The notes beneath the pieces are model-generated. The model was not told the origin of the DNA. It saw nothing but the letters and a program-made list of their open reading frames with translations, and ran no database searches. From Alphaproteobacteria bacterium (lineage in GTDB: Bacteria > Pseudomonadota > Alphaproteobacteria > Sphingomonadales > Emcibacteraceae): a stretch of 64,000 bases of DNA. Both the position numbers and the translations under genes were made by a program. This document shows positions 24,229 through 34,580 of the stretch, one piece after another. The stretch covers positions 62,001-126,000 of the forward strand of contig JAGREE010000001.1 in the NCBI GenBank assembly GCA_020446675.1. Direction: 5' to 3'. How positions within the stretch are numbered: position 1 is the stretch's first letter; each line of letters opens with the position of its first letter.

Positions 24229-26804
24229 GGACTTTCCTTAGCATTCTGATTTTTGACTATTTTATTGGCGCGGAACATCTGATCGGCACCCTGAAGAATT
24301 TTAAGCTTAAGCTGATAATTGTAATTTGGATGACGATCAAGAAAATTACGAACCGTTTTTACTGCACTGTCGCTATGATAATATTCAAATGTTTCAGCAA
24401 CCCAGCGTCCGGGGAAGAAAATATCGCCGGTCGCCTGTATTTCCTCAAGCAGTTCAAGGCTCTTATCAAGATATTTTTCGCTTGAGCCGTTTCGTAATGG
24501 ATGGTGAAGATAGTCAAGTGCCGTGAGCACCCAGGGTTCCTTGCTTCTGTTTTCCTTGTATGTCAGGGCATCAAAAAATTTATCCCTGATTGACTGATCA
24601 GGGGAAAGGGCATATTGCAGAAATTCAAACCTTGCCTGATTATCAGGACCTTTTATGCGGCCCTTCTGGTCGGCGATGATGTCACCTGCCTGATCAGGCA
24701 ATCTGATAGCGAGACTTGCGGCCAAATTCGTATAATCGCGCGTGGCAAGATTAAGCTCGTCCAAAGGCAGGCTTTTATTCCATACGGCCCTGACTTTCTC
24801 TATACCATCTTTGGTTATCGCAATATTGGCAAAATTCCTGAAATAAATGCGTCTGATCCCCGGGTCATGGCGGATATCATTGATTTCCCTCCACATGATT
24901 TTTTCAAGAGCCGGGGCCATTTCTTCGCGCGCTTTGTCCTTCAGCAGTGACCAGAATATCGTTGAAAGCTGTCGCTGCATATGATTGATGATAAGCGGGT
25001 TATTTTCTTTCGGCATTGCCCATTCAAGCAGCTCTATATATTCAGCGGGACTGATAACCCCGTTTCCTTCCATCAGCTGTTCATAAAGATTGACAAAGGC
25101 TGCCGCCCGTTCCAGATCGGATAGGCTGGCCCAGTTTATTTTTATGAAATCCTTTGTGATCGGGAACAGCCCGTATCCCATTCCATCCGCATTGGCAAGG
25201 ATCGTCGCTTCATTATTATTGCCAAGACTGTCAAGATTGATCGGGCTGTCCGAATAAGTGACTTCATAGGGCATTGTTCCTTTTTTAAGGGAAAAGCTCT
25301 GCGGCCATATGCGGTTTAACTGATCAGGATCATTCTGACTGAGCATCAAACCACGCCCTTCGACCTGATTTATTTTAAATACAGGGCGCCCGGGTGTGTT
25401 TACCCATACCTCACTCCATGTTTTAAGATCCATTGGCGAGCGCATATCCAGAATATTTATCAGATCAGGCCAGGTTGCATTTGAATAGGCATATTTGGAA
25501 AGATATTCCCTTATACCATCCCGGAAAATATCTTCGCCGAGCAGCGCTTCAAGCTGGCGCATCATGATCGGGGCCTTGTTATAAATTATCGCTCCGTACA
25601 TTGATCCTGCTTCATTCAGGTTAGAAAGTTCCTGACGGATCGGATTTGGACCTTCCGAGCGGTCAACAGCATAGGCTCCCGGATGAAGCCGTAAATGTGC
25701 CTGCAGCTGATGATTTATATCGGGAAAATTAGGGTTAACAATTTTTGCCGACATAAAATTGGCAAAGACTTCCTTGGTCCAGACATCATTAAACCAGTCC
25801 ATTGTCACAAGATCACCAAACCACATATGGGACGTTTCATGACCGATCAGCGCCGCACGTGCCAGAAGGTCGGTTTCCGACGGGTTTTTATCCAGCATTA
25901 TGGTGCTGTCCTTATACTGGATAGCGCCAACATGCTCCATGCCGCCAAACTGGAAACTCGGGATCAGTACAAAGCCAAATTTTTTGAAGGGATATTTTAT
26001 GCTGGTATAATCCTCCATATAATCAATGGCGGCTTTATGAAGACGGAATATTTCATCCAGATTACGGTCCACCTTTTCCTGGTCCGGTTCACGGTGAAGC
26101 ATGGTCATTTCCATGCCGTCAACAGTACGGACCACTTTTTTAAAGCGGCCGGCGACAAAGGAAAATAAATAGGTGCTCATGACATCCGATTTTTTAAAGC
26201 GCACCCTTTTTTGGTTATTATGTGTGGATTCCCTTAAAATAGGGGCGCTTGAGACTGTTTCCCAGATTTTCGGGACTGTCAGGCTAAGCTCAAAGGTTGA
26301 TTTTAAATTTGGCTGATCAAAAGCGGGAAGGCTGGTTCTCATTCTGTCCGGGACAAACAGCGTATAAAGAAAATTCGGCGATCTGTTTAAGGCGCCATCG
26401 CCAGCTATAAAACTTATCCTCACATCATTTTTACCGACGTTAAGACTGTTTTTGTCAATAATGATATGTTCATTTTGATGATGAATGGGGTTCCGTATCC
26501 CATTTACCCTTAACGACAGGATATTTGCGGTTTTTTCTTTAAAATCAATCTGCAGGTTTTGTGATATGCTCTTCAGGGTAAATGATATTTCTGATGTCCC
26601 CTTTATGGGAACACTGGGAATTGCCGGAATGTTGAGATCAATTTTATAATTTATTTCAGAAAGATTTGCTTTTCTGTATTTTGCAAGTTCCCAGGAAACC
26701 CCGTTTGTGATAGCTAGTGGCTGGTCTTGCTGAGCAGAAACCGGGGATAAACTGACAATCAGATTTAAAATAATATAAGAAAAGCTACACCAAATATACT
26801 TCAT
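24225..26804 (-). CDS. Secreted M1 family aminopeptidase
   Basis: 859 residues with a signal peptide (SFSYIILNLIVSLSPVSAQ). The M1 exopeptidase motif GGMEH, in place of the more common GAMEN, lies at 287-291. The zinc motif HETSH at 322-326 is followed by WTKE with Glu345, giving HExxH-18-E. Full-length N-terminal beta domain, catalytic domain and C-terminal ERAP1-like helical domain are present, so it looks intact. It would remove N-terminal residues from peptides in the periplasm or outside. The promoter region faces kynA divergently. Confidence 0.9.
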   Translation of the reverse strand: MKYIWCSFSYIILNLIVSLSPVSAQQDQPLAITNGVSWELAKYRKANLSEINYKIDLNIPAIPSVPIKGTSEISFTLKSISQNLQIDFKEKTANILSLRVNGIRNPIHHQNEHIIIDKNSLNVGKNDVRISFIAGDGALNRSPNFLYTLFVPDRMRTSLPAFDQPNLKSTFELSLTVPKIWETVSSAPILRESTHNNQKRVRFKKSDVMSTYLFSFVAGRFKKVVRTVDGMEMTMLHREPDQEKVDRNLDEIFRLHKAAIDYMEDYTSIKYPFKKFGFVLIPSFQFGGMEHVGAIQYKDSTIMLDKNPSETDLLARAALIGHETSHMWFGDLVTMDWFNDVWTKEVFANFMSAKIVNPNFPDINHQLQAHLRLHPGAYAVDRSEGPNPIRQELSNLNEAGSMYGAIIYNKAPIMMRQLEALLGEDIFRDGIREYLSKYAYSNATWPDLINILDMRSPMDLKTWSEVWVNTPGRPVFKINQVEGRGLMLSQNDPDQLNRIWPQSFSLKKGTMPYEVTYSDSPINLDSLGNNNEATILANADGMGYGLFPITKDFIKINWASLSDLERAAAFVNLYEQLMEGNGVISPAEYIELLEWAMPKENNPLIINHMQRQLSTIFWSLLKDKAREEMAPALEKIMWREINDIRHDPGIRRIYFRNFANIAITKDGIEKVRAVWNKSLPLDELNLATRDYTNLAASLAIRLPDQAGDIIADQKGRIKGPDNQARFEFLQYALSPDQSIRDKFFDALTYKENRSKEPWVLTALDYLHHPLRNGSSEKYLDKSLELLEEIQATGDIFFPGRWVAETFEYYHSDSAVKTVRNFLDRHPNYNYQLKLKILQGADQMFRANKIVKNQNAKESP

Positions 26805-27014
26805 ATATGTCTAATCCGAGTATGCATATTCACACTGAATAGTGAAACATTTAAATTCTTGGTTATAAGATAACATTTGACAATTTTAATATCAATGTCC
26901 GCTTTTAATAGCATGGCGTTTTTAAAATTTTTATTTATTTGAATTGAATTATCAATAATTTTACATGTAAGATAAATTGAAATCAAAGCAAAATAACCCG
27001 TGCAGGACAGTAAA

Positions 27015-27863
27015 ATGGCAGATGACAGCATAAAAACCTCCGTCGATATCAGCTCGGAAAAAGATATACACTGGAAGCAGGACATCAGCTATGGCGATTA
27101 TCTTGAGCTTGACACTCTGTTAAATGCCCAGAATTTACGAACAGGCGCCCATGACGAAATGATGTTTATCATTATTCATCAGGCATCGGAGCTTTGGATG
27201 AAGCTTTGTATTCATGAACTCTGCAGTGCGATGGAGAAACTTAAGGCGGATGAAACGGGGCCGGCAATGAAAATGATTTCACGCATTGCCAGGATACAGG
27301 AACAGCTCATACAATCCTGGAATATATTATCCACCATGACACCAAAAGATTATATGTCATTCCGGGATGGGCTTGGCCAAAGTTCCGGCTTTCAAAGCTA
27401 TCAATACCGGATTCTTGAATTTTCGCTGGGCAATAAAAATGCGGCGATGATCAAGGCCCATGCAGATCATCCGGCCCGTTATGATGCTGTCAAAGCGGCA
27501 CTTGAAGCCCCAAGCCTTTATGATTTGACACTCCAGCTTCTTTCCAGGCGCGGGTTTGACATTCCGGTTGATCATCTAAAGCGTGACTGGACACAACCTT
27601 ATCAGGCATCAGATGCGGTTGAGGCGGCCTGGAAAAAGGTCTACACGCAGGGCGAAAATTACTGGGATCTTTATGAATGGGCCGAAAAGCTTGTTGATCT
27701 TGAACACAGATTTCAGACGTGGCGCTTCAGCCATATGAAAACAGTGGAACGGATCATTGGCTATCGTCGCGGAACGGGGGGGACCGCCGGGGTTCATTAT
27801 CTTAAAAAAGCTCTTGATCTAAGATTTTTTCCGGAACTCTGGAATGTGAGAACATCCCTCTGA
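27015..27863 (+). CDS. kynA: Tryptophan 2,3-dioxygenase
   Basis: 282 residues from ATG 27015. This heme enzyme opens the indole ring of L-tryptophan to N-formylkynurenine, the first step of the kynurenine pathway. With this start, His55, Tyr113, Arg117, His240 (heme ligand) and Thr254 fall at exactly the numbers of the Xanthomonas campestris enzyme, which supports both identity and start. In-frame GTG 27000 would add five residues. SD GGACAG lies just upstream. No kynurenine formamidase, hydroxylase or kynureninase gene is adjacent; the alpha/beta hydrolase at 39197 is only a loose candidate. Confidence 0.96.
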   Translation: MADDSIKTSVDISSEKDIHWKQDISYGDYLELDTLLNAQNLRTGAHDEMMFIIIHQASELWMKLCIHELCSAMEKLKADETGPAMKMISRIARIQEQLIQSWNILSTMTPKDYMSFRDGLGQSSGFQSYQYRILEFSLGNKNAAMIKAHADHPARYDAVKAALEAPSLYDLTLQLLSRRGFDIPVDHLKRDWTQPYQASDAVEAAWKKVYTQGENYWDLYEWAEKLVDLEHRFQTWRFSHMKTVERIIGYRRGTGGTAGVHYLKKALDLRFFPELWNVRTSL

Positions 27864-27866
27864 CAA

Positions 27867-27892
27867 TAAAAAAAGGCGGCAATTCTGCCGCC
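27867..27892 (-). terminator. Bidirectional-type terminator between kynA and MCP gene
   Basis: Stem GGCGGCA / TGCCGCC with loop ATTC. On the minus strand it is followed by a T run (from the A run at 27867-27874), so it ends the MCP transcript well. It may also serve kynA, though the plus-strand T tract is short (CTTTC). Confidence 0.8.
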
Positions 27893-27916
27893 CTTTCATC
27901 TCCGGTTTTTCCGCTA

Positions 27917-30013
27917 TTATATAGCACGGATTTTACGGAAGAACTCTTCAATATCCTTTTTCAGAGATTCCGAAATCCGTCCCATTTCGGATGATGCTTT
28001 CAGCACATCCTGTCCTGCACTTCCGGTTTCATCAGCTTCGTTGGCAACCAGTGATATATTATTTGAAATATCGGCTGTCCCAACAGCCACCTGCTGAATA
28101 TTTTCGGAAATTTCTGATGTGGCGCGAGATTGTTCCAGCACCGCATTGGCGATTGTTGTGGTTGAATCGTTTGATTCATTAATAACCGCCTGAATGGCTT
28201 CAATGCTAGCCACTGTCTCATCAGTCAAACGCTGCATTTCAGAAATATGGTTGGCAATTTCCTCTGTTGCATTGGCGGTCTGACCGGCAAGCGCTTTAAC
28301 CTCATTCGCCACAACAGCAAACCCTTTCCCGGCTTCACCGGCACGGGCACTTTCGATTGTCGCGTTAAGGGCAAGCAGATTGGTCTGGCTGGCAATATCA
28401 TTAATCAGGTCAATGACCTCGTTAATACGTTTTGCCGATTTTGCCAATTTGTTAATGGCTTCGTTACTATGGCTTGCTTCACGCAATGAGCGTTCCGCAA
28501 TCGCATTTGCGCTTTCAACCTGGCGGTTAATTTCGCCGACTGATGCACTAAGCTCCTCTGCAGATGCGGCAACTGTCTGAATATTGCTTGCTGTCTGCTC
28601 GGACGCTGACGCCACTTCAGATGAGCGTGTTTTGGTGCTTTCTGAAATAATAACCATCTGGTTCGCTGTTGCTTCCAGCTCAGTCGCGGAAGAGGCGAGA
28701 GCGTTAAGAACTTCAGTAACCTTGGCATCAAATTCCTGCACAGTGTCATTAATTCTTTTGGCGCGGGCTTCTGCCTGTTCACCTTCCAAACGGATGCGTT
28801 CGGCGTCCTCACGTTCACGCTTGGCCTGTTCCTCGCGTTCTTTGGCTTCATGGGCAAGACGTTCTTCTTCGGCGCGTTTGTTTTCAGCGGCTAGACGCTC
28901 ACTTTCAAGTGCGGCCTTACGAAGGTCCTCAATCGCATTAGAGAATTGCCCCAGTTCGTCTTTACGGGTTTTGCCGCGGACTTCCTGGCTATAATCCCCT
29001 GTGGCGATAACGCCCACTGCTTCACGAAGTGTTGATAGTGGAATAGATATACTTTTCAAAATAAGCCATCCAAACACACCAACCAGAACAACAAGAACCG
29101 AACAAAGTGTTTCAAGCAAAAGCGTGGCAAAATCGCGGGTGTTGTCCAATTGTTTGGTTGCAGCTGTTAGCTCACCCAATGCTTCTTCAGAAAGAACATC
29201 AAAATGCGGCATCATTTCAACATAGACGTCATTGAGTTCCGCCCGAACATCAGTCAATGCAGTGGCCTGTTCCGCATATGAATGAAATACTGTGCCGTAT
29301 GTTTCAATATCCGCAAGCAACTGTTCGCTTACTTCAGGAGCAAACTTGGCAGAATTGATCTGGTCGGTCAGTTTCTGAAGTGTTTCGTCAAAACGACTGA
29401 TATATTTACTGTCGACACGTGCCATGAAGTCTTTTTCATGACGACGGGCCAACAACATGGTAGCGATTAGATTGACATCATTTTTTTCAGTAAGAACATC
29501 TTCAATATTATGGACGGCTGTGCGCATCTCACCCTGAAGGCCGCTGTCTTCATCATATCCGATTTTTTCTTCTGCGTCTGTTGCTTTTGCAAAGGTTTCT
29601 TTATATTTCTCAACAAGTCCGGTAAGCGCATTAGCAGCAGTCACAGCCGCTTCGCTTTTGGTATTTCCCTCAACATCATATGTATATGTTTCCATATTGT
29701 CAGCGGCTTCTATCGCCAAATCGGCATAGGCTAGTTCTGCCTGTAGGAAAAATTCCTTTTCCGACTGTCTCATGTCAAGTGAAGATGATTTAATATCAGC
29801 AGCAATCAGGCTGAGATCAGAACTCAAGGAATATTGATCCTGTCCTGATTTTAACTCCTGCAAGGTCATATATCCAATCACCCCAACACCAATAGTGCCA
29901 AGCAACGACACAATTGACAACGCCATAATCTTTTTTGAAATACTTACATTTTTGAACAGATGTGTCCCTAACAACTTATCAAAGAGCCTTGCTGGCTTAA
30001 TCGCACTAATCAC
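27917..30013 (-). CDS. Methyl-accepting chemotaxis protein
   Basis: 698 residues from a GTG start with a strong GGAGGA SD. Order: cytoplasmic N-tail, membrane helix (about 28-52, [19 protein letters not shown]), a large helical periplasmic domain of about 240 residues, a second helix ([20 protein letters not shown]), HAMP, a charged coiled coil rich in Glu/Arg/Ala, and the signalling domain. The signalling tip is [20 protein letters not shown], then [17 protein letters not shown]. The periplasmic part is helical and could be an HBM-type bimodular sensor. It would pass signals to CheA/CheW; no che genes are near, so this is an orphan receptor. Ligand unknown. Confidence 0.92.
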   Translation of the reverse strand: MISAIKPARLFDKLLGTHLFKNVSISKKIMALSIVSLLGTIGVGVIGYMTLQELKSGQDQYSLSSDLSLIAADIKSSSLDMRQSEKEFFLQAELAYADLAIEAADNMETYTYDVEGNTKSEAAVTAANALTGLVEKYKETFAKATDAEEKIGYDEDSGLQGEMRTAVHNIEDVLTEKNDVNLIATMLLARRHEKDFMARVDSKYISRFDETLQKLTDQINSAKFAPEVSEQLLADIETYGTVFHSYAEQATALTDVRAELNDVYVEMMPHFDVLSEEALGELTAATKQLDNTRDFATLLLETLCSVLVVLVGVFGWLILKSISIPLSTLREAVGVIATGDYSQEVRGKTRKDELGQFSNAIEDLRKAALESERLAAENKRAEEERLAHEAKEREEQAKREREDAERIRLEGEQAEARAKRINDTVQEFDAKVTEVLNALASSATELEATANQMVIISESTKTRSSEVASASEQTASNIQTVAASAEELSASVGEINRQVESANAIAERSLREASHSNEAINKLAKSAKRINEVIDLINDIASQTNLLALNATIESARAGEAGKGFAVVANEVKALAGQTANATEEIANHISEMQRLTDETVASIEAIQAVINESNDSTTTIANAVLEQSRATSEISENIQQVAVGTADISNNISLVANEADETGSAGQDVLKASSEMGRISESLKKDIEEFFRKIRAI

Positions 30014-30257
30014 TATTATACTCCTCCAATTCGGATTTTACCTAAATAACAAATAAATCAATATATTTTTCATATAGTAAACATGTTAATTTTTGGTGAA
30101 CCTATTAACCATATTTTCCATTAGACCGATTTTTTTTATTTTTTTTGGTCAGTTTTTTTGAAGTTTACCGTATAATAATAAGTCACATTTTTGTGATTTG
30201 AGTTTTTTGGGAATTTAAGTATTAAATTTAACCTATAAGAATACAGAATTTGGGCAG

Positions 30258-30809
30258 ATGAATTTAAAAGACACAGAAAAAAAATACGGCGCTTTTTCGA
30301 AATTATTACATTGGGGGGTGGCACTTACAATAGTTGGCATGTTTGCTTTGGGCTACTGGATGCGAACACTCGACTATTATAGCAAGTGGTATATGAAAGC
30401 CCCGCATATTCATGAAAGTGTCGGACTTCTGCTGTTTATCGTGGTGCCGATTTTTCTGTTCTGGCGGCTTAAAAACCAAAATCCGGATGACAGCTATCTT
30501 AAACCCTATGAAAAACTGACATCAGGGCTGATGAAAATTGCGCTTTATGTATTGATGATTGCCCTTCTGATTTCGGGTTATCTTATTTCAACAGCGGGTG
30601 ATACGCCTGTGGCTCTTTTTAACTGGATTGAGCTGCCGGCCCTTATTACGGTTAATGAAAGTAAGGTACTGATCGGAAATATTCACCAGTATATGGCCTA
30701 TTTCATCATACTACTTGCCATCATCCACGCACTGGCAGCGTTCAAGCATCATTTTATTGACAAAGATAAAACGCTTTCACGCATGTTGCCATTTGTCAAA
30801 ATCAAATAA
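30258..30809 (+). CDS. Cytochrome b561 family protein
   Basis: 183 residues, four transmembrane helices with the expected histidines: KLLHWGVAL, HIHESVG, NIHQYMAY and IIHALAAFKHHF. Cytochrome b561 proteins carry two hemes b and move electrons across the inner membrane. The gene is 35 bp upstream of a yceI-like gene, a common pairing in proteobacteria in which YceI is thought to bind isoprenoid quinones or related lipids. Probably an operon. Confidence 0.9.
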   Translation: MNLKDTEKKYGAFSKLLHWGVALTIVGMFALGYWMRTLDYYSKWYMKAPHIHESVGLLLFIVVPIFLFWRLKNQNPDDSYLKPYEKLTSGLMKIALYVLMIALLISGYLISTAGDTPVALFNWIELPALITVNESKVLIGNIHQYMAYFIILLAIIHALAAFKHHFIDKDKTLSRMLPFVKIK

Positions 30810-30844
30810 TTATCAGGGTACATTCAACCAAAGGAAAGACTTCT

Positions 30845-31408
30845 ATGAAAAAACTGCTTATTGCTACATTTCTGTTTATAACGCCGGTGACAATATCAGG
30901 GGCCACGGCCGCTGACTATGTTATTGATGCCGAAGGAATGCATGCTTCCATTAACTTCCGTGTAAAACATATCGGATATAGCTGGCTTACTGGTCGCTTT
31001 GACAAATTCAATGGAAAATTCACCTTTGATGAAAATAATCCGGCCGCCTCAAAAGTCGTGGTCGATGTGGATGTCAGAAGCGTTAATACCAACCATGCCA
31101 TGCGGGATAAACATATCAGTGAAGCAGCCTATCTGAATGTTGAAAAAAATCCTATGGCCCATTATGAAAGCACATCAATTGAAGTGACCGGCGCTGACAG
31201 CGGCATTATCAAGGGCAATCTTACTTTAAACGGGGTAACAAAGCCTGTTAATCTAATGGCTAAACATGTGGGTGGCGGCGATGATCCGTGGGGTGGTTTC
31301 CGCCATGGCTTTGAAGCAACTACAACACTGAAGTCAAAGGATTTCAATTATGACTTTGACTATGGCGACATCATTCTGAATTTATATGTCGAAGGTGTCA
31401 GACAGTAA
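30845..31408 (+). CDS. YceI family periplasmic protein
   Basis: 187 residues with a signal peptide (LLIATFLFITPVTISGATA). The YceI lipocalin-like barrel is recognisable by YVIDAEGMHASINFRVKHIG, FDKFNGKFTFDENNP, VDVRSVNTNHAMRDKHI and NLTLNGVTKPVNL. YceI proteins bind amphiphilic molecules such as polyisoprenoids. Clear SD (AAGGAAAG). Cotranscribed with the cytochrome b561 gene; ends at a terminator shared with the convergent aminotransferase. Confidence 0.92.
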   Translation: MKKLLIATFLFITPVTISGATAADYVIDAEGMHASINFRVKHIGYSWLTGRFDKFNGKFTFDENNPAASKVVVDVDVRSVNTNHAMRDKHISEAAYLNVEKNPMAHYESTSIEVTGADSGIIKGNLTLNGVTKPVNLMAKHVGGGDDPWGGFRHGFEATTTLKSKDFNYDFDYGDIILNLYVEGVRQ

Positions 31409-31430
31409 TATAAACCATATTAATCATCAG

Positions 31431-31461
31431 AAAACCGCGTCTTTCAGGCGCGGTTTTTTTT
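31431..31461 (+). terminator. Terminator overlapping the end of a convergent gene
   Basis: Nine-base stem AAAACCGCG / CGCGGTTTT with a 9-base loop and eight T's. It ends the b561-YceI operon. The stop codon of the opposite-strand aminotransferase (31444-31446) lies inside the loop, so the 3' end of this hairpin is also coding on the other strand. Confidence 0.85.
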
Positions 31462-32583
31462 CAGGTAATGATAAAATATATCCAGCATCTTATCCATACC
31501 ACTTCGTCCAAAGCCAATACGGAAATGATCCTGCGGGGTTGACATCAGCTCTGAATTGTAAATTCTTGGCGGCAGCAACAAGATCCCTGTTTCATCCAAA
31601 AGTTTTTCGCAAAATTCATTTGCTGTATCCGGCCCCAGGTAACGCGGGTAGGCAACTGCCCCGCCATCGGGACGTTTCCAGTCAAACAGATTGGGAAATT
31701 CACCGAAGAATTTATCCAGTTTGTTCAAATTCTCGGATAATATTTTTTTATTTCTTTTCAGTATGTTATCACGCGACTTTAAAGCAATAAGTGAAAGAAT
31801 TTCTGAGGGTGCGCTGTTACAGATGGTCAAAAAATGTTTATATCGCTCAATTTCAGCAAGAATAGCCGTATCCTGCGATGCCAGCCAGCCGATGCGTAGC
31901 CCGGGAAGACCGTATGCTTTTGACATGACATTAAGGGAAAGACCTTTTTCGTAAAGATCGGCAATTTGTGGCAGTCGCTTATTCTCATCAAGTTCAATGC
32001 CCCGATAAACTTCATCACTGAATATATAAACATCAAATTCCCGGGCAATGTTGACGAGGCTTTCGAGTTTTTCCCGTGAAATAATTTTTCCCGTAGGGTT
32101 ATTGGGAAAATTAATCGATATAAGCTTGGTATTGGGCCTTAAAGCACCGACAAGCGCATCTATATTCAAATCCCAGTCATTGTCAGCATCAAGCCTGATA
32201 CCGGTTACGTCACAAATGCTGATCGGTATCGTTTCCGCTGCCTGATAATTGGGAACAATAACAATCGCATGATCATCCTTATCCAGTATGCTTCTCATGG
32301 CGGCATAAATGCCTTCTTCAGCGCCGACAAAACACAGGATATTCTGATCCTTCATATGGTCATAAGTCTTTGCAATTTCACATCTTAAGGCTGGCAGTCC
32401 ATAGGTTTGCGTATAGCCAAGCCACAGATTTTCAAATGCTTCCCGGTCCTCGGGGCTTGCCATGGCCAGCAGCTCTTTCATGGTCATGCTTTCCATATCA
32501 GACGCCGTCAGATGATATTTGGCTTTAAATTCCCATTTAGAGAAAAAGACTTCCAGTTCAAAATTGCGCATTTCCTGCCTCAT
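31444..32583 (-). CDS. PLP-dependent class I/II aminotransferase
   Basis: 379 residues, fold type I. The substrate and cofactor sites are visible: GAEEGIYAAM (phosphate-binding glycine loop), NFPNNPTG, SDEVYRGIEL (Asp binding the pyridine N, then Tyr), SKAYGLPGLRIGW with the Schiff-base lysine, and a C-terminal FRIGFGR with the carboxylate-binding Arg. A FEVE-like N-terminus (NFELEVFFSKWEFKAKYHL) resembles capreomycidine-synthase-like or arginine-derived aminotransferases. The substrate is therefore not certain. In-frame ATG 32571 is an alternative start. Confidence 0.88.
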   Translation of the reverse strand: MRQEMRNFELEVFFSKWEFKAKYHLTASDMESMTMKELLAMASPEDREAFENLWLGYTQTYGLPALRCEIAKTYDHMKDQNILCFVGAEEGIYAAMRSILDKDDHAIVIVPNYQAAETIPISICDVTGIRLDADNDWDLNIDALVGALRPNTKLISINFPNNPTGKIISREKLESLVNIAREFDVYIFSDEVYRGIELDENKRLPQIADLYEKGLSLNVMSKAYGLPGLRIGWLASQDTAILAEIERYKHFLTICNSAPSEILSLIALKSRDNILKRNKKILSENLNKLDKFFGEFPNLFDWKRPDGGAVAYPRYLGPDTANEFCEKLLDETGILLLPPRIYNSELMSTPQDHFRIGFGRSGMDKMLDIFYHYLKKNRA

Positions 32584-32780
32584 TCTTCATTCACATTGAT
32601 TTTTATCATGCCTGATCGGTTTATTAAAGTATATTGCTTGACTTATGGTGCTAAAAAGCGCATTACCGGGCCGTTACAGGATTATTTAATAATTTAATTC
32701 CGCCAGGCAGCCGTGACAAGTAACGATCACGTGTATCCTTTTTTTTATAAGGCCAAGTGCATTCGCGGAAAATATATATA

Positions 32781-32798
32781 AACCCGACTGATCGGGTT
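32781..32798 (+). promoter_or_regulatory. 5' leader hairpin of helicase gene
   Basis: AACCCGA / TCGGGTT with a CTGA loop, 20 bp before the start of the DEAD-box gene. No T run follows, so it is more likely an mRNA leader structure than a terminator. Long structured leaders are common for cold-inducible helicases; regulation here is unproven. Confidence 0.35.
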
Positions 32799-32817
32799 AA
32801 ACCGCGAAGGAACTACT

Positions 32818-34512
32818 ATGACGCTGGAAAATGCGCAGGGCGTGGATACGCCTGTTTTTGATTTTGACAAATTCGGTTTTGACAAGGCCATCATCAAATC
32901 CATTAAAAATGAAAGTTTTAGCACCCCAACACCAATTCAGGATCTTGCCATTCCATATGTGATGGGCGGATCGGACCTGATGGGTATTGCCCAGACAGGC
33001 AGTGGTAAAACAGCCGCTTTCTCATTGCCGATCATTAATAAACTGATTGACGATTATCAAAAACCGGCAAGTCACAAGCCAAAAGTCCTGATCTTGGCGC
33101 CGACCCGTGAACTGGTCATGCAGATCGGAAAATTCATTGAAATCATGAGCCGCGGCACCCCGATTAAAAATCTGGTCGTGGCTGGCGGACAAAGTTATCA
33201 GCCGCAGATCCGAAAATTAAAATATGGTGTCGATATTCTTATTTCCACACCCGGCCGGCTTATTGACCATATGGGAAGCGGCAATGTCAAACTTGGCGAT
33301 TGTCAGACCTTTATCCTTGATGAAGCGGACCGTATGCTCGATATGGGCTTCATTGATGATGTGATTGAAGTGCGTAAAAGCCTGCCCGAAGATCACCAGA
33401 CGATCATGTTTTCCGCCACAATGAATGAAAAGGTCAGAAAGCTTTCGGCAGAGCTTCTTAAAGAACCGGAATATGTTGAGCAGGAAAGAAAAACTGTTGT
33501 GGCCGATACCATATCGCACCGGTTGATGAATGTGCGCCGTAAAGATAAACTGGCGCTTCTGATTTCATTGTTACAGGATGAGGCAATTGACAAAGCACTT
33601 GTTTTTGCCCGCACAAAGCTAGGCGCTGACAAACTTTGTGATGAGCTTAAAGCCGCCTTTGAAGGAACGGATATGCGTATCGACGCGATCCATGGCGACA
33701 AAAAACAGCGCACGCGGGAAAAAATCCTGCTTAATTACCGTAAAGGCCGGACCAAAGTTCTGGTGGCAACCGATGTTGCTGCCCGCGGCATTGATGTGGA
33801 AGGGATCAGCCATGTCATCAATTACGAATTGCCGATTGAAGCGGAAAATTATATTCACCGGGTTGGTCGTACTGGCCGCGCCGGGGTCCGCGGTCTTGCC
33901 ATATCCTTTTGTGATCCAAGTGATGTCCGCCTGCTGAGGGATATTGAAAAACTTATAAAGCTGCCGATTGAAGTTGATGAAGAACAAAGATTTCATTTTG
34001 ATATTTCAGATGTCAGTGATTTTAAAAAAGGAAAACGGACCAGAGCAAAGGGCCCGAGAAGCCCGAAAAGCACGAGCCGTCGCCCGGGTCGGGATTTTTC
34101 AGCAAGGCCGGAAAAAAGAAAAGAAAAACCATATAAGTCTGAGTCACAAAGACCTGTATGGGAAAAAAATGAAAAGCCCGCCAGAGCAAAGAAAGCTTAT
34201 GACCCGCTTCAGGACAGCTATCAGCTTGGCGCGGCAGTGTTTGGTGATGATCCGGTTCTAAAAAAACTGCATGGTAAAGCCGGAAAAATAAAGCCGGCAA
34301 TACCAAAAGCAAAAAAAACCGATGAACCAAAAGGAAAACGCGAAAAACTTTATGGTAAAAAATCTGAAAAACCGGCTTTCAAAGAACGGGAAAAGCCCGC
34401 TGCCAAAAGGCGGGAAAAGCCAAAAGACAGGACTTCAGGCACACAAAAACAGACCGGTGGATTTAGCCGATTTTCACCAAAAGGAAAATCATCTGCCCGG
34501 CGCAGCGGGTAA
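32818..34512 (+). CDS. DEAD-box RNA helicase, RhlE-like
   Basis: 564 residues. Q motif (FSTPTPIQ), motif I AQTGSGKT (58-65), PTRELV, TPGR (144-147), DEAD (168-171), SAT (199-201), then the second RecA domain with ARGID and HRVGRTGR. After about residue 400 comes a long Lys/Arg/Glu/Pro-rich tail (RPGRDFSARPEKRKEKPYK and repeats of EKP), disordered and RNA-binding in type. It contains one short ordered-looking island (YDPLQDSYQLGAAVFGDDPV). It would unwind RNA duplexes in ribosome assembly or mRNA turnover. The basic tail fits RhlE-type proteins. Confidence 0.93.
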   Translation: MTLENAQGVDTPVFDFDKFGFDKAIIKSIKNESFSTPTPIQDLAIPYVMGGSDLMGIAQTGSGKTAAFSLPIINKLIDDYQKPASHKPKVLILAPTRELVMQIGKFIEIMSRGTPIKNLVVAGGQSYQPQIRKLKYGVDILISTPGRLIDHMGSGNVKLGDCQTFILDEADRMLDMGFIDDVIEVRKSLPEDHQTIMFSATMNEKVRKLSAELLKEPEYVEQERKTVVADTISHRLMNVRRKDKLALLISLLQDEAIDKALVFARTKLGADKLCDELKAAFEGTDMRIDAIHGDKKQRTREKILLNYRKGRTKVLVATDVAARGIDVEGISHVINYELPIEAENYIHRVGRTGRAGVRGLAISFCDPSDVRLLRDIEKLIKLPIEVDEEQRFHFDISDVSDFKKGKRTRAKGPRSPKSTSRRPGRDFSARPEKRKEKPYKSESQRPVWEKNEKPARAKKAYDPLQDSYQLGAAVFGDDPVLKKLHGKAGKIKPAIPKAKKTDEPKGKREKLYGKKSEKPAFKEREKPAAKRREKPKDRTSGTQKQTGGFSRFSPKGKSSARRSG

Positions 34513-34580
34513 TATCATAAGTTATTGAAATAGTAAGCATTACCGTGATAGCATAGCAGAGTATAAAGTTATGGGGAAAA

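Noticed and set aside
26801..27085. 94-codon minus-strand frame over the kynA/M1 promoter region
   Set aside because: Overlaps the conserved start of kynA antisense; AT-rich divergent promoter DNA explains it.
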